A program made the translations under genes and the position numbers. From an uncultured Lachnospiraceae bacterium (GTDB taxonomy: Bacteria; Bacillota; Clostridia; Lachnospirales; Lachnospiraceae), in contig CATOOV010000011.1 of NCBI GenBank assembly GCA_951801955.1, positions 1 through 64,000 on the forward strand: 64,000 nucleotides of DNA. Reading direction: 5' to 3'. The notes beneath the pieces are model-generated. The model saw nothing but the letters and a program-made list of their open reading frames with translations. It did no database searches and had not been told where the DNA came from. Shown piece by piece: positions 18,456 through 27,393 of the stretch (its first letter is position 1; each line of letters starts with the position of its first letter).

Positions 18456-18525
18456 GTTTCGAAATGGCTAATGACAGAGAAGTTTGAAAGACGTCAGAGA
18501 AGGAAGACACTGGGAGATAGGTTTC
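18421..18525 (+). repeat. Direct duplication of the gene's 3' end
   Basis: The 40-bp sequence at 18421-18460, which spans the stop codon, recurs at 18486-18525 with three mismatches (shared core AGAGAAGGAAGACACTG). The second copy is outside the reading frame. It looks like a local tandem duplication that left the C-terminus intact. Confidence 0.75.
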
Positions 18526-18595
18526 TAAGCAGCCATCTACTAAGCGGTGGGAGAACGAGCTGCCAGAGGATGAGAAGAGAGAGGTTTGATCATAG

Positions 18596-19468
18596 ATGGA
18601 TCCAAAAAATATCCAATATAGTCCCATATTTAAGTCATGGAATATGATTTACCCCATATTTATTTATTTTGTTGTGACGAATCTTGCCATGTCATTATTT
18701 ACCATGTTTGCGGTATTTTTAGGGGCGGATCCCCAAAAACAGTACATGATGCTGCAGACGGCGGCAGTGGCAGTGACGATACCTTTTATTGCACGCTATT
18801 ACCAGAAGGATAAAAAGGAACCCACAGTATTCTGGGAACATATGCAGCTGGAATTTGAAAAGAAGACAACAGCAAAGAAAGTGTGGAATGGAATTTTGAT
18901 GTTCCTTGCTGGTGCGGCAGCAGGAATGATGTTGAACAACCTATTGATGCTGACTCATTTAGAGGAAATTTCCCAGGGATATCAGGAAGCCAATACACAG
19001 TTTTTTGCCGGCGGAATCCTGTTTGAGCTTTTAGGAGCCTGTCTGCTGACTCCATTTTTGGAAGAACTGTTATACCGCAGTGTGGTATATGGCAGGCTTT
19101 GTGATATGATGATTTTGGATAACAATGAGAAAACACAGCAAGGACAAAAGCGGGAAAGACAAAGCCGCTTCCTTGCCATGGTGATATCGGCGCTGCTGTT
19201 TGGCGTGCTCCATATGAATCTGGTGCAGTTTATCTATGCAGGGATTTTGGGAATCCTGCTTGCCTGGTTTATGGAAAAATGCGGTCACTTCTATGGGGCG
19301 TTTCTTGCCCATGTGGGGGCAAACTTAATGGCTGTCCTTCGAGTTGAGACCAGGATATTTTTGTGGATGGAGGCTGGAAAACCAGCATTTTATGGTGCCA
19401 CGGCAGCACTTGCCATTCTTGCCGTGCTAATGCTTGGAGTAATTCAAATACAGAATCAGACAAAATAG
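18596..19468 (+). CDS. CPBP-family intramembrane glutamic protease
   Basis: 290 aa with about seven to eight membrane segments. The three Abi/CPBP (CAAX protease) motifs are intact: EELLYRSVVYGR (EExxxR), FGVLHMN (FxxxH) and AHVGANLMA (HxxxN). Family knowledge: membrane-embedded proteases related to Rce1, in bacteria linked to bacteriocin self-immunity, peptide maturation or anti-sigma cleavage. Here it is followed after 12 bases by a SMI1/KNR4-like gene, so the pair is probably co-transcribed. No bacteriocin precursor is visible next to it, so its substrate is open. Confidence 0.88.
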   Translation: MDPKNIQYSPIFKSWNMIYPIFIYFVVTNLAMSLFTMFAVFLGADPQKQYMMLQTAAVAVTIPFIARYYQKDKKEPTVFWEHMQLEFEKKTTAKKVWNGILMFLAGAAAGMMLNNLLMLTHLEEISQGYQEANTQFFAGGILFELLGACLLTPFLEELLYRSVVYGRLCDMMILDNNEKTQQGQKRERQSRFLAMVISALLFGVLHMNLVQFIYAGILGILLAWFMEKCGHFYGAFLAHVGANLMAVLRVETRIFLWMEAGKPAFYGATAALAILAVLMLGVIQIQNQTK

Positions 19469-19480
19469 GAGGAGGTTATT

Positions 19481-20254
19481 ATGGTAATCACATATGATTT
19501 CACAGCGGTTGACATGTTACATTTGCTTGGCTGTGATAAGCCGGCAGGAAAGGAAGAATTGGAAGCGTTTGAGAAAGAAACAAATCAAAAACTGCCGCAG
19601 AAACTATTTGAGTTCCTAAGTGTGGCAATGCACCATCCACTTTTTTCCACAGCAGATATTTGGGCTGCAGACAGAGGTCCCTTCCTCCATTTCTTTTATG
19701 AGGAGATTGAAGAAGGAATTGACGATTGTAAAGGGGATTGGGAGGAAGACCCAGAAGTGTGTTCGGAAAATGCTTTCTACCCATTTTCACAGCTCCCTAG
19801 GGAACAGTGGTCAGAACATGTTCCCAATTACTTATTGATTGGCAGCGATTATGCGGCTGGGGTAGTGGAGTATGGGATTCGGAAGGAAGATTTGTCACAG
19901 GAAAATCCTTCCGTCTATGTGCAGCATGAGGCAGACCCATTGACTGATTGGAAACTTTATTATGATACACTGGAAGGCTACCTTATGCGTGTCCTTTGTG
20001 ATATTCTTGTGGGCGCTGAATATGACATACCCAAACGGGCGTTAAAAAATGCTGAGTGGGAATTTTATGACTATAGCGGCAAGGAAGAGCTGGAACAGGA
20101 ATTATCAAAATCAAATATCAGCTTATCAAAAACGAAGAACTATTGTTCTGGTTTTGAAGAGGACGTTTGTTACCGCTGCTGTTACAATGAGGAAGAAAAA
20201 GTAGTTTACATTGTGAAAGATGATGTATCTTTGGTTGTATTAGAGATACATTAA
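19481..20254 (+). CDS. SMI1/KNR4-like protein
   Basis: 257 aa, cytosolic and acidic. The N-terminus (EELEAFEKETNQKLPQKLFEFL, residues ~24-45) matches the opening of the SMI1/KNR4 (SUKH) fold, followed by YLLIGSDYAAGVVEYGI, the usual mid-domain strand-turn region. SUKH proteins are frequent immunity proteins against contact-dependent or polymorphic toxins but also serve unrelated housekeeping roles. No toxin gene is adjacent, so immunity is unsupported here. It ends just before a strong terminator. Confidence 0.65.
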   Translation: MVITYDFTAVDMLHLLGCDKPAGKEELEAFEKETNQKLPQKLFEFLSVAMHHPLFSTADIWAADRGPFLHFFYEEIEEGIDDCKGDWEEDPEVCSENAFYPFSQLPREQWSEHVPNYLLIGSDYAAGVVEYGIRKEDLSQENPSVYVQHEADPLTDWKLYYDTLEGYLMRVLCDILVGAEYDIPKRALKNAEWEFYDYSGKEELEQELSKSNISLSKTKNYCSGFEEDVCYRCCYNEEEKVVYIVKDDVSLVVLEIH

Positions 20255-20293
20255 TAGGTGGCTCTAAAATACACGTCGCATTTATGGAGAGAA

Positions 20294-20325
20294 AAGGCTT
20301 GTGATGATACCACAGGCCTTTTTTT
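20294..20325 (+). terminator. Rho-independent terminator
   Basis: A 10-bp stem AAGGCTTGTG / CCACAGGCCTT with a 7-base loop followed by a run of T. It ends the CPBP-SMI1 transcript. Confidence 0.88.
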
Positions 20326-20569
20326 CTATTCCATGTTTGGAATAGCATATTTATGAAAAATTTGAAAAGATATGGAACGATCATTTTTATGATGGATGTA
20401 TTCTAGTCTAATGAGCCTTGCTTACAGCAAGTAAAATCATCTACAATTCTCACACAATTTTACATCAATTCCTAAAATACGAAAAAATACAAGAAAAATT
20501 TTTGGGAAATAGTAAGAGATTTATCGCTAAATTGTATCTAACTACCTATTTGTTATAGAAATATAAAAT

Positions 20570-20625
20570 AAATTATCTGAAAATAATTTAAAAAAATAAA
20601 TAATTATCAAATTATCTGAAAATAA
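20570..20625 (+). promoter_or_regulatory. Paired direct repeats upstream of gltB
   Basis: The 17-base sequence AAATTATCTGAAAATAA occurs at 20570-20586 and again at 20609-20625. The spacing of 39 bases is close to four helical turns, and the pair lies about 15 to 70 bases upstream of the -35 box. This placement suits an activator of the gltBD operon; the protein is unknown. The remaining AT-rich stretch 20330-20570 shows nothing else. Confidence 0.5.
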
Positions 20626-20639
20626 AACAAAAATAATTG

Positions 20640-20668
20640 TTTACAAGAAGGGGAAAAAGGTGTATATT
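20640..20668 (+). promoter_or_regulatory. gltB promoter
   Basis: TTTACA, 17-bp spacer, TATATT with TG immediately before the -10 box; about 60 bases upstream of the start codon. Confidence 0.75.
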
Positions 20669-20727
20669 ATTTTTCAGAGCAACACTTTACTGTGACAAAG
20701 CAGGAATCGAACAGGGAGGATGAAAAG

Positions 20728-23700
20728 ATGCAGGAAGCGAAAAGAACAGCAATGGGAATGTATGATCCCAGATTTGAGCATGACAACTGTGGAATCGGTG
20801 CAGTAGTAAATATCAAAGGCATCAAGACCCATAAAACAGTGGAGAATGCATTGAAAATTGTAGAAAATTTAAAACATAGGGCTGGAAAAGATGCGGAAGG
20901 AAAAACCGGGGATGGTGTGGGAATCCTTTTACAGATTTCCCATAAATTTTTCAAAAAGGCAGCGCAGAGCACAGGAATTGCTATCGGAGGAGAACGGGAT
21001 TATGGAATCGGAATGTTCTTCTTTCCACAGGATGAATTAAAGCGCAACCAGGCAAAGAAAATGTTCGAGGTAATTGTCAAGAAAGAAGATATGGAATTTC
21101 TGGGATGGCGCCAGGTTCCCATTGATCCAGCAAAACTGGGACAAAAGGCAGTGGACTGTATGCCATATATCATGCAGGGGTTTGTAAAACGTCCGGCGAA
21201 TGTAAATAAAGGGCTGGATTTTGACCGGAAGCTGTATGTGGCAAGGCGGGTATTTGAACAGTCCAACGACGACACTTATGTGGTTTCTTTGTCCAGCAGG
21301 ACAATCGTGTATAAGGGAATGTTTTTGGTGGAGCAGCTTCGGCAGTTTTTTGCAGATTTGCAGGACAAAGATTATGAGTCGGCAATCGCAACTGTGCATT
21401 CCCGATTTTCCACCAATACCAACCCAAGCTGGGAACGTGCGCATCCCAACCGTTTTATTGTGCATAATGGTGAAATCAATACGATTCTGGGAAATGCAGA
21501 CAAGATGCTTGCCAGGGAAGAAACCATGGAATCCGAACATTTGCGTGGAGAGCTGCAAAAAGTGCTTCCGGTGGTAAATGCAGAAGGATCTGATTCCGCA
21601 ATGTTGGACAATACCCTTGAATTTTTGGTGATGAGCGGTATGGAGCTTCCCCTTGCCGTTATGATTACCATTCCAGAACCCTGGGCGAACAACGACCTTA
21701 TGAGCCAGAAGAAAAAAGATTTTTACCAGTACTATGCCACCATGATGGAGCCCTGGGATGGTCCTGCTTCCATCGTGTTCAGCGACGGGGATATTTTGGG
21801 CGCCATCTTAGACCGGAATGGACTGCGCCCTTCCCGTTACTATATCACAGATGACGATTATCTGGTATTGTCCTCAGAAGTAGGCGTGCTGGATATTTCG
21901 CCCACTAAGGTTGTGGCAAAGGAGCGCCTGCGCCCTGGAAAAATGCTTTTGGTAGATACCGTACAGGGCAGGGTGATTGACGACAATGAATTGAAAGAAA
22001 AATATGCAGGAAAACAGCCTTACGGCGAGTGGTTGGACCGGAACTTGATCCGCCTGAAAAACTTAAAGATTCCAAACCAGCGTGTGCCGGAGTACAGTGA
22101 GCAGGAGCGGCGCAAAATGCAAAAAACCTTTGGGTACACCTATGAATCTTTAAAGGAGGCAATCCTTCCCATGGCGAAAAACGGCGGGGAGGCAACTGCT
22201 GCAATGGGAATTGATACGCCGCTGGCGGCATTGGCAGGAGACCATCAGCCATTGTTTAATTATTTTAAACAGAAATTTGCCCAGGTAACGAACCCGCCCA
22301 TTGATTCCATCCGTGAGGAAGTGGTGACAAGCACCACCGTATATATTGGGGAGGATGGGAACTTGTTAGAGGAGGCTCCTTCCAACTGCAAGGTGTTGAA
22401 GGTAGATCATCCAATCCTTACCAATACAGATTTGATGAAGATTAAGTCCATGAAAGTGGAAGGGTTTAAAGTAGTGGAAATTCCCATTACTTACTATAAA
22501 AACACTCGCTTGGAAAAAGCCATTGACCGGCTCTTTGTGGAGGCGGACCGTGCCTATCGGGATGGGGCAAATATCTTGATTCTATCTGACCGAAGTGTGG
22601 ACGAAAACCATGTGCCAATTCCATCATTGCTTGCGGTGTCTGCATTGCAGCAGTATTTGATTAAAACGAAAAAGAGAACAGCGCTTGCTATGATCTTGGA
22701 ATCTGGGGAGCCAAGGGAAGTGCATCATTTTGCAACGCTGCTTGGATATGGCGCTTGTGCCATCAACCCATATCTGGCGCAGGATACGGTAAAACAGTTG
22801 ATCGACCAGCATATGCTGGACAAGGATTATTATGCGGCAATTGAAGATTACAACAACGCCATTCTCCATGGGATTGTAAAAATTGCGGCTAAAATGGGTA
22901 TTTCCACCATCCAGTCTTACCAGGGGGCAAAGATTTTTGAGGCAATTGGAATCAGCGCGGATGTAATTGAGAAATATTTTACCAATACGGTAAGCAGGAT
23001 TGGCGGTATCACTTTAAAGGATATAGAAGAGGATGTGAATGCGCTCCATTCCAGCGCATATGACCCTTTGGGATTGGAGACAGATTTGACTTTGGAGAGC
23101 CGCGGGCGCCACAAAATGCGCAGCGGTGCGGACAGCCATCTTTACAATCCGCTGACCATCCATCTGTTGCAGGAATCTACCAAACGGGGAGATTTCCAGT
23201 TGTTTAAACAATATACCAATGCCGCAGATGAGCAAGAGAAGAAGGCAAATATCCGCGGAATGATGGCGTTTAAATTTCCGAAAAAGGGAGTGCCCATCGA
23301 AGAAGTGGAGAGTGTGGATTCCATTGTGACACGCTTTAAGACAGGCGCCATGTCTTATGGCTCTATTTCCCAGGAAGCACATGAAACCCTGGCCATTGCC
23401 ATGAACCGCCTCCATGGAAAATCCAACAGCGGAGAAGGTGGCGAGAATCCAGAACGTTTGGTGACAGGCAGGGACGGCATCAACCGCTGTTCCGCCATTA
23501 AGCAGGTTGCATCCGGCAGGTTTGGAGTCACCAGCCAATATTTGGTAAGCGCAAAAGAAATCCAGATCAAAATGGCACAGGGGGCAAAACCGGGAGAGGG
23601 CGGACATCTTCCTGGGCAAAAGGTATATCCATGGATTGCGAAAACGAGGCTTTCCACCCCAGGGGTATCTCTGATTTCCCCGCCGCCCCACCATGACATT

Positions 23701-25269
23701 TATTCCATTGAGGATCTGGAACAATTGATTTTTGACTTGAAAAATTCCAACAAACAGGCGCGGATTACGGTGAAGCTGGTCTCAGAGGCAGGCGTGGGAA
23801 CCGTTGCCGCAGGCGTGGCAAAAGCGGGGGCGCAAGTGGTGCTGATCTCCGGTTATGACGGAGGGACAGGCGCAGCTCCAAGCAGTTCCATCCACAATGC
23901 AGGACTTCCCTGGGAGCTGGGACTTTCAGAAACGCATCAGACATTGATTCTGAACGGGTTGCGCAATAAAGTGCGGATTGAGACAGATGGCAAACTGATG
24001 ACCGGAAGGGATGTTGCAATCGCGGCAATGCTGGGAGCAGAAGAATTTGGTTTTGCCACAGCGCCCTTGGTCACGATGGGATGTGTCATGATGCGTGTCT
24101 GCAACCTGGATACCTGCCCGGCAGGGATTGCCACCCAGAACCCAGAGCTGAGAAAACGTTTCGCAGGCAAACCGGAATATGTCATCAACTTTATGCGTTT
24201 TATTGCAGAAGAACTCAGGGAATATATGGCAAAATTAGGCGTCCGTACCGTGGATGAGTTGGTAGGGCGCAGCGATTTGCTCAAAGTCCGGGATGATTTA
24301 AATGAAAGGGAAAAAGAACTGGATCTGTCCAGGATCCTGAACAATCCTTTTGCGGGACCCAAAGAAAAAGTGATCTTTGATCCAAAACAAGTGTATGATT
24401 TTGAACTGGAAAAGACGAAAGATGAAAAAGTATTGTTAAAACAGTTAAAAACGGCATTGGAAACAGGTCAAAAGCGCAGTATTGATGTGGAAGTCACCAA
24501 TACAGACCGCTCCTTTGGCACAATCTTTGGATCTGAGATCACACGGAAGTATGTTGACAGCTTGGAAGAGGATACGTTCCTTGTGAAATGTACTGGAGCC
24601 GGCGGACAGAGTTTTGGAGCCTTTATTCCAAAAGGATTGACTTTGGAGCTGGTGGGAGACAGCAACGATTATTTTGGCAAAGGGTTATCCGGCGGGAAAT
24701 TGGTCGTATATCCTCCAACGGGAGTGAAATTTAAACAAGATGAAAATATTATTATTGGAAATGTTGCGCTCTATGGAGCCACCAGCGGAAAAGCATTTAT
24801 CAATGGCGTTGCCGGCGAGCGCTTCTGTGTCCGCAACTCTGGCGCCAACGCAGTGGTGGAAGGAGTAGGCGACCATGGCTGCGAGTATATGACAGGCGGC
24901 AGGGTGGTAGTCCTTGGCAAGACAGGGAAAAACTTTGCAGCAGGGATGAGCGGCGGAATTGTCTATGTGCTGGATGAGGAGAATGATTTGTATACCAGAA
25001 TCAATAAAGAGATGGTATTTTCCCAGGAAATCACCTCAAAATACGACGTCATGGAATTAAAGGATATGATCAAAGAGCATGTGGCATTGACAAATTCTCA
25101 CAAAGGAAAAGAAATATTGGATCATTTTAGCCAGTATCTGCCAAAGTTCAAAAAAATTGTACCTTACGACTATAATCGTATGATGATGGCCATTGTCCAG
25201 ATGGAAGAAAAGGGATTAAGCTCAGAACAGGCACAGATTGAAGCATTTTATGCCAATATGAAAAATTAA
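20728..25269 (+). CDS. gltB: Glutamate synthase (NADPH) large subunit
   Basis: 1513 aa from the ATG at 20728 (GGGAGG, spacing 8); an in-frame GTG 36 bases earlier has no ribosome site. Class II glutamine amidotransferase domain first: DNCGIGAVVNIKG with the nucleophile Cys at residue 21, so a 20-residue propeptide would be cleaved to expose it. Then the central domain, the FMN/synthase domain (GSISQEAHETLAIAMNR, GEGGENPER, SGYDGGTGAAP), the 3Fe-4S Cys cluster CVMMRVCNLDTCPAG (~residue 1115), and the C-terminal GXGXG beta-helix. Together with GltD it turns 2-oxoglutarate plus glutamine into two glutamate. Length is normal. Confidence 0.97.
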   Translation: MQEAKRTAMGMYDPRFEHDNCGIGAVVNIKGIKTHKTVENALKIVENLKHRAGKDAEGKTGDGVGILLQISHKFFKKAAQSTGIAIGGERDYGIGMFFFPQDELKRNQAKKMFEVIVKKEDMEFLGWRQVPIDPAKLGQKAVDCMPYIMQGFVKRPANVNKGLDFDRKLYVARRVFEQSNDDTYVVSLSSRTIVYKGMFLVEQLRQFFADLQDKDYESAIATVHSRFSTNTNPSWERAHPNRFIVHNGEINTILGNADKMLAREETMESEHLRGELQKVLPVVNAEGSDSAMLDNTLEFLVMSGMELPLAVMITIPEPWANNDLMSQKKKDFYQYYATMMEPWDGPASIVFSDGDILGAILDRNGLRPSRYYITDDDYLVLSSEVGVLDISPTKVVAKERLRPGKMLLVDTVQGRVIDDNELKEKYAGKQPYGEWLDRNLIRLKNLKIPNQRVPEYSEQERRKMQKTFGYTYESLKEAILPMAKNGGEATAAMGIDTPLAALAGDHQPLFNYFKQKFAQVTNPPIDSIREEVVTSTTVYIGEDGNLLEEAPSNCKVLKVDHPILTNTDLMKIKSMKVEGFKVVEIPITYYKNTRLEKAIDRLFVEADRAYRDGANILILSDRSVDENHVPIPSLLAVSALQQYLIKTKKRTALAMILESGEPREVHHFATLLGYGACAINPYLAQDTVKQLIDQHMLDKDYYAAIEDYNNAILHGIVKIAAKMGISTIQSYQGAKIFEAIGISADVIEKYFTNTVSRIGGITLKDIEEDVNALHSSAYDPLGLETDLTLESRGRHKMRSGADSHLYNPLTIHLLQESTKRGDFQLFKQYTNAADEQEKKANIRGMMAFKFPKKGVPIEEVESVDSIVTRFKTGAMSYGSISQEAHETLAIAMNRLHGKSNSGEGGENPERLVTGRDGINRCSAIKQVASGRFGVTSQYLVSAKEIQIKMAQGAKPGEGGHLPGQKVYPWIAKTRLSTPGVSLISPPPHHDIYSIEDLEQLIFDLKNSNKQARITVKLVSEAGVGTVAAGVAKAGAQVVLISGYDGGTGAAPSSSIHNAGLPWELGLSETHQTLILNGLRNKVRIETDGKLMTGRDVAIAAMLGAEEFGFATAPLVTMGCVMMRVCNLDTCPAGIATQNPELRKRFAGKPEYVINFMRFIAEELREYMAKLGVRTVDELVGRSDLLKVRDDLNEREKELDLSRILNNPFAGPKEKVIFDPKQVYDFELEKTKDEKVLLKQLKTALETGQKRSIDVEVTNTDRSFGTIFGSEITRKYVDSLEEDTFLVKCTGAGGQSFGAFIPKGLTLELVGDSNDYFGKGLSGGKLVVYPPTGVKFKQDENIIIGNVALYGATSGKAFINGVAGERFCVRNSGANAVVEGVGDHGCEYMTGGRVVVLGKTGKNFAAGMSGGIVYVLDEENDLYTRINKEMVFSQEITSKYDVMELKDMIKEHVALTNSHKGKEILDHFSQYLPKFKKIVPYDYNRMMMAIVQMEEKGLSSEQAQIEAFYANMKN

Positions 25270-25283
25270 GGAGGGACGTTAAG

Positions 25284-26774
25284 GTGGGAAAACCAACAGG
25301 ATTTATGGATTATAAAAGACAAACAGCAGAGGCGGTATCACCAAAAGAGCGTATCAGGAATTTTCATGAATTCCATACCCCTCTGAGCCAGGAAGAACAA
25401 CAAAAGCAGGGGGCGCGCTGTATGGCGTGCGGAGTGCCCTTTTGCCAGTCAGGCATGACGCTTTCTGGTATGACTTCCGGCTGCCCGCTGCACAACCTGG
25501 TGCCGGAATGGAATGACCTGGTTTATACTGGAAACTGGCAGCAGGCATACAACCGCCTGAAAAAGACCAACAATTTTCCAGAATTTACCGCAAGGGTATG
25601 CCCGGCGCTCTGTGAAGCGGCATGTACCTGTGGACATTACGGGGACGCAGTGTCTGTCAAGGAAAATGAGTTTGGCATTATCGAACATGCCTATGCGCAG
25701 GGGTTTGCTGCTGCAAAGCCTCCCAAAGTGCGCACTGGGAAAAAAGTAGCGGTGATTGGTTCCGGTCCGGCAGGGCTGGCTGCCGCCGACCAATTGAACA
25801 AGCGTGGGCACCAGGTAACGGTATATGAGCGGGATGACCGTGTGGGAGGGCTTTTGATGTATGGAATCCCCAATATGAAACTGGAAAAACATATAATTGA
25901 CCGGAAAGTGGCTGTCATGAAGGAAGAAGGCGTGGAATTTATCACTGGTGTCAATGTAGGCAAGGATGTGAAGGCGGCGAAACTGTTCAAAGAGTATGAC
26001 CGCATCGTGCTCGCCTGCGGGGCGAAAAATCCCAGGGATATCAAGGCGCCTGGGCGGGATGCAAAAGGAATATATTTTGCAGTGGATTTTCTTTCTGCCA
26101 CCACAAAGAGCCTGCTGGATTCAGAACTTAAGGACAACAAATATATTTCCGCAAAGGGGAAGAAAGTGGTAATTATCGGCGGAGGCGATACTGGAAATGA
26201 CTGCGTGGGCACTGCAATCCGCCATGGCGCGTCTTCTGTCACACAGCTTGAGATGATGCCGAAAGCGCCTGACACAAGGGCAGAGGATAATCCATGGCCT
26301 CAATGGCCAAAAGTTTGTAAAACAGACTATGGACAGGAAGAGGCGATTGCGATGTTTGGGCATGACCCCAGGATTTACCAGACAACGGTCAAGGAATTTT
26401 TAAAGGATAAGAATGGAAACCTCTGTGGGCTGACAACGGTAAAGCTGGAAGGCAAAAAGGATGAGAAAACCGGACGGATGACAATGGCAGAGGTGGCAGG
26501 CTCTGAGCATAAGATGGAAGCAGATCTGGTTTTGATTGCAGCAGGGTTCCTCGGTACAGAGAAATATGTTGCAGATGCGTTTGGCGTAGCTTTGGATGAA
26601 CGGACGAATGTAAAGACAGAGGCAGAACATTTTGAGACCAATGTTAAAAATGTCTTTACCGCAGGGGATATGCACAAGGGGCAGTCTTTGGTGGTATGGG
26701 CAATCCGGGAAGGCAGGGAAGTAGCAAGGGAAGTTGATATAAGCCTGATGGGATATACCAATTTAAAAGCTTAG
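25284..26774 (+). CDS. gltD: Glutamate synthase small subunit
   Basis: 496 aa, GTG start 8 bases after GGAGGG, 14 bases past gltB. N-terminal 4Fe-4S cysteines (CMACGVPFC, then CPALCEAACTCG), FAD-binding GSGPAGLAAADQL (~155), YGIPNMKLEK and the NADPH-binding GGGDTGNDCVGTA. It ends with the FAD motif FTAGDMHKGQSLVVWAI. It passes electrons from NADPH to the FMN of GltB. The normal terminator lies 232 bases downstream, beyond an inserted R2 repeat. Confidence 0.96.
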   Translation: MGKPTGFMDYKRQTAEAVSPKERIRNFHEFHTPLSQEEQQKQGARCMACGVPFCQSGMTLSGMTSGCPLHNLVPEWNDLVYTGNWQQAYNRLKKTNNFPEFTARVCPALCEAACTCGHYGDAVSVKENEFGIIEHAYAQGFAAAKPPKVRTGKKVAVIGSGPAGLAAADQLNKRGHQVTVYERDDRVGGLLMYGIPNMKLEKHIIDRKVAVMKEEGVEFITGVNVGKDVKAAKLFKEYDRIVLACGAKNPRDIKAPGRDAKGIYFAVDFLSATTKSLLDSELKDNKYISAKGKKVVIIGGGDTGNDCVGTAIRHGASSVTQLEMMPKAPDTRAEDNPWPQWPKVCKTDYGQEEAIAMFGHDPRIYQTTVKEFLKDKNGNLCGLTTVKLEGKKDEKTGRMTMAEVAGSEHKMEADLVLIAAGFLGTEKYVADAFGVALDERTNVKTEAEHFETNVKNVFTAGDMHKGQSLVVWAIREGREVAREVDISLMGYTNLKA

Positions 26775-26802
26775 GGAAATGGCTGTCGGCTAAATATCAA
26801 TG

Positions 26803-26963
26803 TATTACTCCGGCGGTTAAATGTCGATGAATTTTACGCAGAATAAATTTTCATCAGCAAGGCGGAAGAGTGAGTTGTAGCGAGTGCTACAACGATTGAT
26901 GACAACGTAGCAGATGGAAATTTAGACAAGTAAAAACGTCGATATTTAACCGCCGGAGTAATA
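26803..26963. repeat. R2 repeat (MITE-like), full copy
   Basis: A 161-bp element bounded by 27-bp terminal inverted repeats (26803-26829 and 26937-26963; 25 of 27 match; outer end TATTACTCCGGCGGTTAAAT). The interior is non-coding. It lies between the gltD stop codon and the gltD terminator. A further degenerate end (GGAGTAATA) occurs at ~26989-26997. Confidence 0.8.
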
Positions 26964-27006
26964 TTTTGCTGTATCAATATTGAAACACTGGAGTAATAGA
27001 CGGAGG

Positions 27007-27043
27007 CCTTGTGGTTGTTTTTACAGCCGCAGGGTTTTTCTTT
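27007..27043 (+). terminator. gltBD terminator
   Basis: A perfect 12-bp stem allowing G-U (CCTTGTGGTTGT / ACAGCCGCAGGG), 4-base loop, then TTTTTCTTTT. Confidence 0.85.
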
Positions 27044-27258
27044 TGGGGTTATTTATCTTCATAGCAACCTTTGCAATGAACAATGTAAATATTGATATAT
27101 TTCCTTTCCTAATTTGCGTTGCAATTATTTTAACCATATTGTATGTGAAAAACAAAGAAATTTTGTGCAAAATATATACCCAAGGGGTCCCTGCCTTGCC
27201 ATTTGGCGTTTTATAAGGTATAAATAACGGCGAAATAAAGAAATAATTTGTATAAATT
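27044..27258. other. Remainder of the gltD-GGDEF gap
   Basis: A hydrophobic frame ending at 27216 (46 codons from the ATG at 27076, including FPFLICVAIILTILYV) could encode a one-helix membrane peptide. It has no good ribosome site, and the longer version reads through the gltBD terminator. I regard it as a remnant or chance frame. Confidence 0.3.
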
Positions 27259-27259
27259 G

Positions 27260-27297
27260 TTGAAATACAATGGAAAAGTGATACAATGGTATTGTAT
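27260..27297 (+). promoter_or_regulatory. Promoter and palindrome of the GGDEF-EAL gene
   Basis: TTGAAA (27260-27265), 16-bp spacer, TACAAT (27282-27287). A perfect 7-3-7 palindrome ATACAAT-GGT-ATTGTAT (27281-27297) covers the -10 box and could be a repressor site. Confidence 0.55.
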
Positions 27298-27393
27298 AAA
27301 AAGACATATGACAGAGCATGCCGGAAAAACTGGCGTGTATCTTGCAGCAGGAATACAGAGGCGTTCCTGTAGGAGAGGACCAGGAGAGAGGTT

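Noticed and set aside
19481..20254. SMI1/KNR4 gene as part of a toxin-immunity locus
   Set aside because: No toxin, secretion or polymorphic-toxin gene is nearby, so an immunity call is unsupported.
18596..20254. CPBP protease plus SMI1 as a bacteriocin cluster
   Set aside because: No leader-peptide-containing precursor or modification enzyme is present in the flanks.
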